Numbered from the stretch's first letter, positions 8,676 through 17,706 are shown. The stretch is 55,150 nt of DNA from Streptomyces sporangiiformans (GCF_005768555.2 NZ_VCHX02000181.1:39835-94984), one strand, 5' to 3'. Numbers and translations are program-made. The notes: a model not told the origin generated them from the sequence alone.

Positions 8676-10909
8676 ACGCCACGCCGAAGCGGCACTCCGT
8701 CTATGACGAGTACTTCGACGCCCAACGCGACGACGAGTTCTCGGTGATCGACCTGGGACCCGGCGCGCTGACGTACGCCCATCTCGTCGAACAGGTCTTC
8801 CTGGTCCCCACCGACTACATCCGCCGGCTGGGGACCGATTCGACCATTACCTGGGAGATGATGATGGCCGCGGCCTGGGAGGCACTGACTCCCATGGCCC
8901 GGCACGGCGTCGGGCCGGCGCTCGGGGCACAGACCCTCGCCGCGCTGGGCGGAAATCCGCAGCGCGCGGCGGCCAGTCCCCGGCGCCATGTGCGCCTGAT
9001 CCTGACGGCACTCGACGGATTCCGTGGCAGGAACCTGCCGCGTCACGAGGGCCGGGCCTATGTGGAGCTGGGCCGCGCCCTGGTGGGGTTCCGCAGGATC
9101 CCGGACGCCATGACCGCGTACCAACGCGGCCGCGCGCTCCTCGAGAGCGTGGGCGACGACCACGGACTGCGCGCCGCCCACGCGCGACTCGCCGCGCTCA
9201 TGAGCCGCCTCGGGCTGTACGAGCAGGCGTTGCTGCACGCCGAGGCCGGACAGCGGGTGGGCGAGCGCCTCACCGGCGAGCCCGGCGGCCAACTGCCCGT
9301 GGGCCACGTCCACTTCACCGAGTTCCTGCACGACCAGCGCGTCCGTGCCCTCACCCGCATCGGATTCGTCGACGAGGCGGAAGCCGCGCTGGGCGCCTGG
9401 CGTCGGGAAGGCGGCCACCTGGGGAATTCCTTCGACCTGCTCGCGGCCACCGCGGAGTTGAGGGTCCGTCAAGAAAGGATCACGGAAGGGCTCGACGCCT
9501 ACATGCGGGCGATCGACGCCAGGTTCGCCCACCTCGACACCGTCACGCTGCCCGGCCGTACCCACTACCTGGAGAACAGCGTCACGCTCTTCGGCAGGGC
9601 CGTCGGCTCGGCCCTGCACATCGGCCGTCCCGATCTGGCCGTCGGCGTCCTCGCCGCGATGGCCACCCGCCGGCCCGTACGCCCGGACGACGCGCCCCCA
9701 CCCGTCGCAGCCGACGCGCTGCGCAACATCGACGCCCAGGTGTCGGAGCTGGCGCGCAGGGCCACCGGCGCCGCGGTGGCCAGGGACCACGCCACGCTGT
9801 TCGACCACAACGACCGGGCACGCGCCCTGCTGGAGACCCGGGACACCCTTCTCCACGAGACGGGACGGAACGAGAGCCCAGGCCGCACCACCGTCGAGGA
9901 ACTGGCCTTCACCATCCCCCGAGCCGTGGGACCCGGCGAACTCGCCCTGGCCTACGGCCGGGACGACCTCGGCAGGGTCATCGTCTTCGCCGTCCACGAC
10001 GGCACGGTGCGCCACCTGCCGCTGGACCTGTCCGCCGACGAGGTGGCGGAACTGACCGCTCTCGCGCACGACGAATGCGTACGGCGGACCGGAACGGACA
10101 GCGTGCACCGGCTCGGCGAAGCCGTCCTGGAGCCGGTGGCCGACCTGCTGGAGACGGCGTCCCGCGTGTATGTCACCGCCCACGGAGTCCTGGAGGACTT
10201 CCCGTTCCACGCCGCTCCCTTCCGGGGCCGGCCCCTGGTCGTGAGCGCCGAAGTCCGCGCCCTGCCCTCCCTCGCACCGCTCGGCTCGAACGGCGGACGG
10301 CGCGGGCCGCTCGCCGGCGGCTCCCCGAAGGCCGTCGTCGCCGCGGTCCGTCAGCCCCGCTACGAGCTGCTGCCCGAACTCCCGGCGCTGCGCGCGGAGG
10401 CCGCGGCCGTCCGTGCGGCGTTCCCCCACACGACCGGGCTGTACGACGACCAGGCCACCGCGGGCGCGACGCTCGACGCGCTCGGCACGGCGGACGTCCT
10501 GCACATCGCGGGCCACGCGTCCTTCGAACCCGCGCAGCCGAACATGGCCCGCATCCTGCTCGCCGACCGGCCCCTGTTCGCCTTCGAGATCGCCTGCGCA
10601 CCCCGGGCCCCGCGCCTGGTCAACCTCAGCGGCTGCCGTACGGGCGCCGAGCGGCGCACTCTCGGCGGCGAGGGAGAAGGTCTCGCCGCGGCGTTCCTGG
10701 CGGCCGGCACGGAGACCGTCGTGGCCCCGCTGTGGCCCGTGCGCGATGACGCGGCACTCGCCTTCAACGAAGCCCTGTACGGTCAACTCGCCGCCCCTGG
10801 CGTCGGATTGGCCCAGGCGACGCGACGCGCCCAGCTCGCGGTGATGGCAGACCCGCGGTTCGCGCATCCGGGGCTGTGGGGCGCCTTCACGGTACTGGGA
10901 AGTCTGTGA
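8672..10909 (+). CDS. CHAT-domain (caspase-like) protease with helical repeats
   Basis: A 745-residue protein. Residues about 60-440 are helical repeats resembling TPRs (for example YVELGRALVGFRRIPDAM). Residues about 470-745 form a CHAT domain, the caspase-HetF-associated clan CD cysteine peptidase fold. The catalytic dyad is visible: His615 in LHIAGHASF and Cys655 in LVNLSGCRTG, followed by the typical GEGEGLAAAFLAAGT helix and VVAPLWPVRDD strand. The GTG start overlaps the previous stop. CHAT proteases with repeat domains are usually switched on by a bound partner and then cleave a dedicated substrate; the neighbours here are candidates for both roles. Confidence 0.9.
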   Translation: MNATPKRHSVYDEYFDAQRDDEFSVIDLGPGALTYAHLVEQVFLVPTDYIRRLGTDSTITWEMMMAAAWEALTPMARHGVGPALGAQTLAALGGNPQRAAASPRRHVRLILTALDGFRGRNLPRHEGRAYVELGRALVGFRRIPDAMTAYQRGRALLESVGDDHGLRAAHARLAALMSRLGLYEQALLHAEAGQRVGERLTGEPGGQLPVGHVHFTEFLHDQRVRALTRIGFVDEAEAALGAWRREGGHLGNSFDLLAATAELRVRQERITEGLDAYMRAIDARFAHLDTVTLPGRTHYLENSVTLFGRAVGSALHIGRPDLAVGVLAAMATRRPVRPDDAPPPVAADALRNIDAQVSELARRATGAAVARDHATLFDHNDRARALLETRDTLLHETGRNESPGRTTVEELAFTIPRAVGPGELALAYGRDDLGRVIVFAVHDGTVRHLPLDLSADEVAELTALAHDECVRRTGTDSVHRLGEAVLEPVADLLETASRVYVTAHGVLEDFPFHAAPFRGRPLVVSAEVRALPSLAPLGSNGGRRGPLAGGSPKAVVAAVRQPRYELLPELPALRAEAAAVRAAFPHTTGLYDDQATAGATLDALGTADVLHIAGHASFEPAQPNMARILLADRPLFAFEIACAPRAPRLVNLSGCRTGAERRTLGGEGEGLAAAFLAAGTETVVAPLWPVRDDAALAFNEALYGQLAAPGVGLAQATRRAQLAVMADPRFAHPGLWGAFTVLGSL

Positions 10910-10955
10910 CGTACGGCGGACATCCCTTGAGGGAACTTGAGGAGAGGAGACATCG

Positions 10956-11222
10956 ATGGGCGATGACACCGAGCCCATGAAGCCGATCAAACCCGTGGAA
11001 CCCAGGCGCCCCGAAGATGACGACATCGTCACACGGGACAACCACATGCCCGTTCCCGGCAACAGCGGCGCCTACGGGGACGACGGCCTGCCCGGGTTCC
11101 CGCTGACCGCCCTGCTCTTCGCGTGCGCCGAACACGCGGAGGAACTGGTCGTCGACTACTACGATCCCCTGTCCCCGCCGCGCTGCAGCAGAGGTGACCT
11201 GATGGTCCGGAAGGTGCGGTGA
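10956..11222 (+). CDS. 88-residue acidic protein with DNHMP motif, CHAT operon
   Basis: A small protein with a disordered, Pro/Asp/Glu-rich first half containing TRDNHMPVPGNSG. A short hydrophobic helix (LPGFPLTALLFACAEHAEEL) and a basic tail with one cysteine follow. A GAGGAG ribosome site lies just upstream. The stop overlaps the start of the membrane protein gene as GTGA. 'DNHMP' motifs recur in short streptomycete proteins as far as I recall, without known function. Its position between a protease and a membrane protein suggests a substrate, propeptide or regulator; this is inference. Confidence 0.7.
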   Translation: MGDDTEPMKPIKPVEPRRPEDDDIVTRDNHMPVPGNSGAYGDDGLPGFPLTALLFACAEHAEELVVDYYDPLSPPRCSRGDLMVRKVR

Positions 11223-12169
11223 ACACTCTCCTCGAAGTCGGCCTCGGCAGCGCCGAACGGATCCTGGGCTCCCGGTTCCTGATCGCCGTCCTGCTTCCGG
11301 TCCTCCTCGCCGCCGGATCCTCGGGGCTCGCCGCGCTCGCGGCGACCGACCACACCCCGGGTGACGCGCTGCGGGCCTGGCAGCAGTACAGCGCCTCCGG
11401 GCAGCTCATGGCGGCCCTGTGGATCCTGCTGGGCCTGATCGCGGCGGCCTACGTCCTCGCGCTCTTCCATCTGCCCCTGTTGCGTCTCCTGGAGGGCTAC
11501 TGGCCCCAGACGGCGCTGCTGCGTGGCCTGGCGCGCCGGCGTGCCGAGCGGCAGCGGAGCAGGGCCCGCGCGGGCTGGGACCGGGTCAGGGAGCTGCACG
11601 ACGCGGGGGAGCGGACCGGCGGCTCGACGCTGGCCGCCCAGCTGCTCATGGCCTATCCACCACCGCCGCGGCTGGAGCAGGGCTGTCTGCCCACGGCGCT
11701 CGGCAACCGGCTGCGCGCGGCCGAGTACTACCCCCTGGAGCGCTACGGCATCGACGCGGTGGTCATCTGGTCCCGGCTGCGCCCGCTGCTCCCGCCGGAG
11801 GCGACCGACCGCGTCACGTCCGCCCGGACCGCACTCGACGGCGCGATCAGCCTGCTGGGCCTGTCCGCCGCCTTCGGCACGGTCTGGCCAGTGGTGCTGC
11901 TGCTCCGTGGCGGGCACGCCACGCTCGCGGCGCTCACCCTGCTGGCCTGGCCGGTGGCCTGGGCCGCCCACCGGGCGTCACTCCAGGCAGCGACCGCCTA
12001 CGGCCAGGAGGTACGGGTCGTCTTCGACCTGCACCGGCGCGCACTGCTGCGCCACCTCGAACTCGACGTGCCGGACGATCCCGCCGCCGAGCGCCTCCTG
12101 TGGGACGACCTCGCGCAGTTCTATCTGCGCAACGTCCCGTTCGCGGGGTCCGGCCGCCTCTCGCCGTAA
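11219..12169 (+). CDS. four-helix membrane protein, last gene of CHAT operon
   Basis: A 316-residue membrane protein. Hydrophobic segments fall near residues 20-42, 62-88, 212-232 and 236-255. A large cytoplasmic-looking charged region (about 95-210, rich in Arg and Leu) lies between the second and third, and a helical tail follows. No transporter, kinase or nuclease motif is seen. The GTG start overlaps the stop of the small protein gene. In a protease-centred operon a membrane protein could be the effector or the anchoring receptor; nothing in the sequence decides this. Confidence 0.75.
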   Translation: MNTLLEVGLGSAERILGSRFLIAVLLPVLLAAGSSGLAALAATDHTPGDALRAWQQYSASGQLMAALWILLGLIAAAYVLALFHLPLLRLLEGYWPQTALLRGLARRRAERQRSRARAGWDRVRELHDAGERTGGSTLAAQLLMAYPPPPRLEQGCLPTALGNRLRAAEYYPLERYGIDAVVIWSRLRPLLPPEATDRVTSARTALDGAISLLGLSAAFGTVWPVVLLLRGGHATLAALTLLAWPVAWAAHRASLQAATAYGQEVRVVFDLHRRALLRHLELDVPDDPAAERLLWDDLAQFYLRNVPFAGSGRLSP

Positions 12170-12250
12170 CCCCGAGTGCCATAGTCGATACCGAGGTTGA
12201 TCGCTCCGTACGGCGAGGTACCACGAGGTACAGGCGAGGTGGCACGCGGC

Positions 12251-14119
12251 ATGTTCACGACCCGACCCACGCTCCAGGGCACCTTCGGAATGGTGTCCTC
12301 CACACACTGGCTCGCCTCGCAGTCGGCGATGGCCGTGCTGGAGGACGGCGGCAACGCCTACGACGCCGCCGTCGCCGCGGGCTTCGTGCTGCACGTCGTC
12401 GAGCCGCACCTCAACGGCCCGGCGGGCGAGGTGCCGATCATCCTCGCCCCGGCGGGCGGCGAGGTACGGGTGCTGTGCGGGCAGGGCGTCGCACCGGCCG
12501 GGGCGACGGTCGCCCACTACAGGGGACTCGGTCTGGATCTCGTACCCGGCACCGGGCCGCTCGCCGCCGCCGTGCCCGGCGCCTTCGACGCGTGGATGCT
12601 GCTCCTGCGGGACCACGGCACGAAGTCCCTGGCGGACGTCCTGAAGTACGCCATCGGGTACGCGGAGGACGGGCACGCGCCCGTCGAGCGCGTCGGCGAG
12701 ACCGTCGAGACCGTACGGGCGCTCTTCGAGACCGAGTGGACCTCCTCGGCCGAGGTGTATCTGCCGGGCGGGCGGTCCCCGCGGCCGGGCGAGCCGCTGC
12801 GGAACCCGGCGCTCGCCGCGACCTGGCAGCGGCTGATCCGCGAGGCCTCCAGGGCGGGCGGCGACCGCGTCGCGCAGATCGAGGCCGCGCGGCGGATCTG
12901 GCGCACGGGCTTCATCGCCGAGGCCCTGGTGGGTCAGGCACGGCGGCCGGCCATGGACACCAGCGGCGAACGCCACGCGGGCACCCTGACGGCAGCCGAC
13001 CTGGCCTCCTGGTCCGCGTCCTACGAGGCTCCCGCGACCTACGACTGGCAGGGCTGGACGCTGTGCAAGGCGGGCCCCTGGAGCCAGGGCCCGGTCCTTC
13101 TCCAGCAGCTGGCCCTGCTGCCGCCGGAACTGCCGCGGTACGGCTCCGCCGCGTACGTCCACCTGCTCGTCGAGGGCTGCAAGCTCGCGATGGCCGACCG
13201 GGAGGCGTGGTACGGCGACGCGGCCGACGTACCGCTGGGGGATCTGCTCTCGGAGGAGTACAACGCCGGGCGGCGAGCCCTCATCGGCGAGAAGGCCTCC
13301 TACGAGCTGCGGCCCGGGAGCCCCGGGGGCCGTACCCCGCGGCTGAGCGGGCACGCGCGCGTGGCGGCCGCCGGGGAGGCGAGGTTCGATCCGCTCGGGG
13401 TGGCGGGGGCCGGGGAGCCGACCGTGGCGGGCGCGGGCGCGGGCGAGCCGACCGTGGCCAAGAGTCCGTTGTCCCCGGTGCCCGGCGAGCCGGACGTCTC
13501 GGCGGACGGCGGCACGCGAGGGGACACCTGCCACCTCGACATCGTCGACCGCTGGGGCAACATGATCGCGGCCACACCCAGCGGCGGCTGGCTGCAGTCC
13601 AACCCGGTCGTGCCGGAGCTGGGATTCCCACTCGGCACCCGGCTCCAGATGGCCTGGCTGGAGGAGGGGCTGCCCAATTCCCTCACGCCCGGACGCCGCC
13701 CGCGTACGACGCTCACGCCCTCGCTCGCGCTGCGGAACGGAGTGCCGGTCATGGCCTTCGGCACGCCTGGCGGCGACCAGCAGGACCAGTGGCAACTGCA
13801 CTTCTTCCTGGCCGTCGCCCTGCGCGCCGAGGTACGGGGCGGACTCGATCTCCAGGGCGCGATCGACGCCCCGAACTGGCACAACGACAGCTTCCCAGGC
13901 TCCTTCTACCCGCGCGGCATGCGCCCCGGCAGCGTCACCGTCGAGTCCCGGACGGACCCGGCCGTCGTCGAGGAGCTGCGCCGCCGGGGCCACGACGTCC
14001 TGGTCGGCGGGGCCTGGTCCGAGGGGCGGCTGTGCGCGGTCGCGCGGGACCCGGAGACGGGGGTGCTGTCGGCGGCGGCGAATCCCCGGGGCATGCAGGG
14101 GTACGCGGTGGGGCGCTGA
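12251..14119 (+). CDS. gamma-glutamyltransferase family protein
   Basis: A 622-residue Ntn-hydrolase-fold protein. Family landmarks are GGNAYDAAVAAGF near the N-terminus, the self-cleavage/nucleophile Thr (about residue 426) in GDTCHLDIVDRWGNMIA, and GTPGGDQQDQW near the C-terminus. Such enzymes transfer or hydrolyse gamma-glutamyl groups (glutathione, cephalosporin side chains). No signal peptide is seen, so it is probably cytoplasmic. A low-complexity insert with a repeated GAGEPTVA unit lies just before the cleavage Thr, in the segment that loops out in the precursor. I chose the ATG at 12251, with GAGGTGG upstream; an in-frame TTG at 12197 is less likely. Confidence 0.88.
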   Translation: MFTTRPTLQGTFGMVSSTHWLASQSAMAVLEDGGNAYDAAVAAGFVLHVVEPHLNGPAGEVPIILAPAGGEVRVLCGQGVAPAGATVAHYRGLGLDLVPGTGPLAAAVPGAFDAWMLLLRDHGTKSLADVLKYAIGYAEDGHAPVERVGETVETVRALFETEWTSSAEVYLPGGRSPRPGEPLRNPALAATWQRLIREASRAGGDRVAQIEAARRIWRTGFIAEALVGQARRPAMDTSGERHAGTLTAADLASWSASYEAPATYDWQGWTLCKAGPWSQGPVLLQQLALLPPELPRYGSAAYVHLLVEGCKLAMADREAWYGDAADVPLGDLLSEEYNAGRRALIGEKASYELRPGSPGGRTPRLSGHARVAAAGEARFDPLGVAGAGEPTVAGAGAGEPTVAKSPLSPVPGEPDVSADGGTRGDTCHLDIVDRWGNMIAATPSGGWLQSNPVVPELGFPLGTRLQMAWLEEGLPNSLTPGRRPRTTLTPSLALRNGVPVMAFGTPGGDQQDQWQLHFFLAVALRAEVRGGLDLQGAIDAPNWHNDSFPGSFYPRGMRPGSVTVESRTDPAVVEELRRRGHDVLVGGAWSEGRLCAVARDPETGVLSAAANPRGMQGYAVGR

Positions 14120-14219
14120 GCCTGCCCGGCTGCGTGCCTGGAGGCCCGCCCGCTGCGGGCGTGGTCCGCAGCACGGTGCCCGGGTAGGGATTGTCGGTGC
14201 CCCGTGTTGTCATGGAGAC

Positions 14220-15047
14220 ATGATCGAAGAGTTTCTCGCCCGCAGGGCGTCCGATGTCGAAGCAGTGGTCCGCGAGGCGGCCGCCGCGGAGATCATGCCG
14301 CGTTATCGGCAGCTCGAGGCGCACGAGGTCGACGAGAAGACCGGCCCGCACGACCTCGTGACGGACGCCGACCGCAAGGCCGAGGTGTACCTCACGACCG
14401 CCCTGACCGCCCTGCTGCCCGGCTCGGTCGTGGTCGGCGAGGAGGCGGTGCACGCCAACCCGGCGTCGTACGAGGCGATTCGGGGCGAGGCGCCGGTGTG
14501 GATCGTCGACCCGGTCGACGGGACACGTCAGTTCGTGCACGGAACTTCGCGCTTCTGCACGCTGGTCGCGCTCGCGCTGGGCGGCGAGGTGTTCGCCTCC
14601 TGGACGTACGCTCCGGCGCTCGACCTGTTCGCCACGGCGGTACGCGGCGGGGGCGCCCATCTTGAAGGAGTGCGGCTGCGCTCCGGTTCCCCCGACCCCG
14701 ACCGCCCCCTCGAAGTGGCCACGTCCCACCCGGACTACACGACCGACGACCAGAAGCGCGCGCTGCTCGGTCTGCGCGTGGAGGGCGTGCGGACGCGCCC
14801 CTGCGGCTCGGCCGGGCTGGAGTATCTGGCCGTCGCACGCGGCGAGTTGGACGCCACGGGCTTTTCCTGGGAAGCCGCTTGGGATCACGCCGCGGGCCTG
14901 CTCCTGGTCGAGGAGGCGGGCGGCGCCCATCTGACCCGCACGAACGAACCGTTCCGGATAACCGGTGGCAACGCGCTGCCGTTCACCGCGGCCCGCGACG
15001 CCGCCACGGCCCGCCGGGTGGCCAGGTTGCTGGCGCGCGGGGTCTGA
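14220..15047 (+). CDS. inositol monophosphatase family protein
   Basis: A 275-residue Mg2+-dependent phosphatase of the IMPase/FBPase/CysQ superfamily. The metal ligands are visible: Glu in VVGEEAVHA, then IVDPVDGTRQF (Asp97 and Asp100) and WDHAAGLLLVEEAGG near the C-terminus. The substrate may be inositol phosphate, histidinol phosphate or 3'-phosphoadenosine 5'-phosphate; sequence alone does not decide. A small GC-rich hairpin (14145-14161) lies between the previous gene and this one. The following oxidoreductase has its own start about 100 bases later. Confidence 0.88.
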   Translation: MIEEFLARRASDVEAVVREAAAAEIMPRYRQLEAHEVDEKTGPHDLVTDADRKAEVYLTTALTALLPGSVVVGEEAVHANPASYEAIRGEAPVWIVDPVDGTRQFVHGTSRFCTLVALALGGEVFASWTYAPALDLFATAVRGGGAHLEGVRLRSGSPDPDRPLEVATSHPDYTTDDQKRALLGLRVEGVRTRPCGSAGLEYLAVARGELDATGFSWEAAWDHAAGLLLVEEAGGAHLTRTNEPFRITGGNALPFTAARDAATARRVARLLARGV

Positions 15048-15145
15048 CACCCGCCCTGCGGAGCCGGGCACCCGCGCTGCGGGGTCGTCGGTGGCGCGGC
15101 ATATCCTGATCCCGAGTGGCCATCGGCTGACAAAGGAGTCCGAAG

Positions 15146-16564
15146 GTGCCGTCGATGCTCGATGCGGTCGTGGTGGGTGCGGGGCCGAACGGACTGACCG
15201 CTGCCGTGGAGCTGGCCCGCCGGGGCTTCAGTGTGGCCGTCTTCGAGGCGCGCGACACGGTCGGCGGAGGTGCCCGCACGCAAGAGCTGACGCTGCCAGG
15301 ATTCCGGCACGACCCCTGTTCCGCCGCGCACGCGCTCGGCGTCAACTCGCCGGCGTTCAACGCGATGCCGCTGGGGCGATACGGCCTGGAGTGGCTGCAC
15401 CCCGACCTGCCCATGGCGCACCCCTTCCCGGACGGCACGGCGGCCGTGCTGGCGCGGTCCGTGGCCGAGACCGCCGCGTCCTTCGGACCGCGCGACGCCG
15501 GGACGTACCGCAGACTGGTCGAGCCGTTCCTCCACAGGTGGGACACGCTCGCGCGGGACTTCATGTCCTTGCCGCTCACCGCGCTGCCCCGCGACCCGGT
15601 CACCCTCGCCCGCTTCGGCCTCGTCGGCCTGCCGCCCTCGACGTGGCTGACCCGCCGCTTCCATGACGAGCGCGCCAAGGCACTGTTCGCCGGGCTGGTC
15701 GCGCACGTCATCGCCCCGCTGGGCGGCTTCGCCACGAGCGCCGTCGGCCTCGTCTTCACGCTGGCCGCGCACGCCCGCGGCTGGCCCGTGGCACGCGGCG
15801 GCTCCCAGTCGATCTCCGACGCGCTCACCGCGTATCTCAAGGACCTCGGCGGCGCCGTGCACACCGACTACGAGGTCAAACGCCTCGACGACCTGCCGCC
15901 CGCGCGCGCGTACGTCTTCGACACCTCGCCCGCGGCGCTCAGCCGGATCGCCGGCCTCGGGCGGTACTACGAGGGGTACCGGTACGGGGCGAGCGTCTTC
16001 AAGGTCGACTACGCGCTGGACGGACCGGTGCCCTGGACGGCGAAGGAGGCGCGCCGCGCCGGGACGGTGCAGGTCGGGGCGAGTAGGGCCGAGATCAGTG
16101 CCGCCCTGCAGGCGGCGTCGCGGGAAGGCCGGGCGCCCGACGTACCGTTCCTGATCACCGTGCAGCCCAGCGTCGTCGACCCGTCCCGGGCGCCGGACGG
16201 GAAGCAGGTCTTCTGGGCCTACGGCCATGTGCCGAACGGCTGGACGGGAGACCTCACCGACGCGATCGAGCGGCAGCTGGAGCGGTTCGCGCCGGGCTTC
16301 CGGGACCGTGTGCTGGCCCGCGCCACGGCGGGCCCGCCCGAGATCGCGGCCCACAACGCCAACTATGTGGGCGGCGACATCGCCTGCGGCGCGGCCTCCG
16401 GACTGCAGCTGATGCTGCGGCCCAAGCTGTCCCTGTCCCCGTACAGCACCCCCCATCCGGCGGTGTTCATCTGCTCCTCGGCCACCCCGCCGGGGCCGGG
16501 TGTGCACGGGATGTCGGGGCACAACGCGGCCAAGGCCGTATGGCGAAGGCTGAGGCAGTCGTGA
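15146..16564 (+). CDS. FAD-dependent phytoene desaturase-like oxidoreductase
   Basis: A 472-residue flavoprotein. The N-terminal dinucleotide-binding motif reads VVVGAGPNGLTAAVELARRG, followed by the FAD acidic residue in VFEARDTVGGGARTQ. The C-terminus has the amine-oxidase/CrtI-type FAD closure PPGPGVHGMSGHNAAKA. It belongs to the broad NAD(P)/FAD-dependent 'phytoene desaturase-like' group, most members of which do not act on carotenoids; no other carotenoid gene is nearby. The start is GTG at 15146 after AAAGGAG; an ATG at 15155 is in frame. Only 19 bases separate it from the macro-domain gene, so they are probably co-transcribed. Confidence 0.88.
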   Translation: MPSMLDAVVVGAGPNGLTAAVELARRGFSVAVFEARDTVGGGARTQELTLPGFRHDPCSAAHALGVNSPAFNAMPLGRYGLEWLHPDLPMAHPFPDGTAAVLARSVAETAASFGPRDAGTYRRLVEPFLHRWDTLARDFMSLPLTALPRDPVTLARFGLVGLPPSTWLTRRFHDERAKALFAGLVAHVIAPLGGFATSAVGLVFTLAAHARGWPVARGGSQSISDALTAYLKDLGGAVHTDYEVKRLDDLPPARAYVFDTSPAALSRIAGLGRYYEGYRYGASVFKVDYALDGPVPWTAKEARRAGTVQVGASRAEISAALQAASREGRAPDVPFLITVQPSVVDPSRAPDGKQVFWAYGHVPNGWTGDLTDAIERQLERFAPGFRDRVLARATAGPPEIAAHNANYVGGDIACGAASGLQLMLRPKLSLSPYSTPHPAVFICSSATPPGPGVHGMSGHNAAKAVWRRLRQS

Positions 16565-16583
16565 GGGAGGAGGCTGAGGCGTC

Positions 16584-17090
16584 ATGACCGCCATCGAACT
16601 CGTCCAGGGCGACATCACCCGGCAGAGCGTCGACGCCATCGTCAACGCCGCGAACTCCTCGCTGCTCGGCGGTGGCGGTGTCGACGGCGCCATCCACCGG
16701 CGCGGCGGCCCCGCCATCCTCGACGACTGCCGCAAACTCCGCGCGTCGCACTACGGCAAGGGTCTGCCCACGGGGCAGGCCGTCGCCACGACCGCGGGTG
16801 AGCTGGACGCCCAGTGGGTGATCCACACCGTCGGACCCGTCTTCAGCCGCAGCCAGGACCGCTCGGAGCTGCTGGCCTCCTGCTACCGGGAGTCGCTGCG
16901 GGTCGCGGACGAGCTCGGCGCTCGTACGGTGGCGTTTCCCGCCGTCTCCGCCGGGATCTACGGGTGGCCCATGGAGGACGCCGCCCGTATCGCGGTGGAG
17001 ACGGTGCGCGCCGCACAGACCTCGGTCGAGGAGGTCAGGTTCGTCCTCTTCGACGAGCGGGCGTACGAGGCGTTCGCCAGGCAGGGATGA
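16584..17090 (+). CDS. macro domain O-acetyl-ADP-ribose deacetylase-like protein
   Basis: A 168-residue single-domain macro protein. The ADP-ribose-binding loops IVNAANSSLLGGGGVDGAI and PAVSAGIYGWP are intact, as in the E. coli YmdB / MacroD-type hydrolases that remove O-acetyl groups from ADP-ribose or ADP-ribose from acidic residues. Full family length. A GGAGG ribosome site lies before the ATG. An ADP-ribosylglycohydrolase and a NUDIX gene occur elsewhere in the window (43.8-45.4 kb), but not linked to it. Confidence 0.92.
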   Translation: MTAIELVQGDITRQSVDAIVNAANSSLLGGGGVDGAIHRRGGPAILDDCRKLRASHYGKGLPTGQAVATTAGELDAQWVIHTVGPVFSRSQDRSELLASCYRESLRVADELGARTVAFPAVSAGIYGWPMEDAARIAVETVRAAQTSVEEVRFVLFDERAYEAFARQG

Positions 17091-17125
17091 ACGCCTCGCT
17101 GGGGCAGGACCATTGAGGCGGCGGG

Positions 17126-17355
17126 TCATGACTGCCGACGCGGCGCTGCCTCGCCGCCGGCCGGGCGCTCGGCATGCTCGGGTGAAGTCATGTCGAGCAG
17201 GAGCATGGCGTCGTGGTCGGGAGTGCCGGGTTCGGCGACGTGGACGCCGAGCCGCTGTCCCGGGGTGTCGTTCAAGGACATGGCCTGGCTGCTGAGGGTG
17301 AGGTTGCCGACCTTCGGGTGGTGGTAGGTCTTGTTGACCTTCCCGTGGCCGACCC
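17126..17355 (-). pseudogene. C-terminal stump of an MmyB-like regulator
   Basis: On the minus strand a frame reads NKTYHHPKVGNLTL, then GQRLGVHVAEPGTPDHDAML, and stops at 17126. It aligns with the C-terminus of the intact regulator at 23371-24270 (SKTFHHPEVGDLT, GQRFVAYFAEPGTPEHDKLV). Only about 75 residues remain; the helix-turn-helix and most of the MmyB-like ligand domain are gone. The frame ends abruptly where the flavodoxin stump begins on the other strand. Confidence 0.75.
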
Positions 17356-17706
17356 ACCGTCCAGCGGAACGTCCGCGAACAGGACGCCGACGCGCGGCCG
17401 GCCATCGCCAACCGGCTGCCCACGATCGACGCCTACGGCACCGTTCTGCTGGGCAGCCCCATCTGGAACGTCAGAGCACCCATGATCATGACGACCTTCA
17501 CCGAAGCCCTGGACTTCAGCGGCAAGACCGTCATCCCGTTCACGACCCACGCCATGAGCGGGCTGGGAACCACCGAACGCGACTATGCCGCGTCCTGCGG
17601 GGGCGCGACCTTCGGTGAAGGACTGGCAGTGCGCGGCGAAAAGGCCAGGGACGCCGACGACGAGGTCGGGTCGTGGCTGCGCCGCATCGGCCTTCTTCGA
17701 GGCTGA
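17344..17706 (+). pseudogene. flavodoxin family stump lacking its N-terminus
   Basis: A frame from about 17344 reads IDAYGTVLLGSPIWNVRAP, TVIPFTTHAMSGLGTT and GEGLAVRG before TGA at 17706. The 'GSPIWN' and 'PFTTxxMSGLG' blocks are typical of the central and C-terminal part of flavodoxin_4-type proteins. The phosphate-binding first strand and loop are missing and no ribosome site or start precedes the frame, so it should be inactive. Confidence 0.7.

Noticed and set aside
8219..11062. 947-codon antisense frame across the CHAT gene
   Set aside because: The plus-strand reading has an intact catalytic dyad and coupled starts; the antisense frame is low-complexity shadow sequence.
15146..16564. 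Carotenoid biosynthesis gene
   Set aside because: Only the general phytoene-desaturase-like flavoprotein fold is seen; no phytoene synthase, cyclase or other crt gene is nearby.
14885..16735. 616-codon open frame antisense to the inositol-monophosphatase-like and phytoene-desaturase-like genes
   Set aside because: Composition is Arg/Gly/Val/Pro-rich without any motif, and it is the third-position GC shadow of well-supported plus-strand genes.
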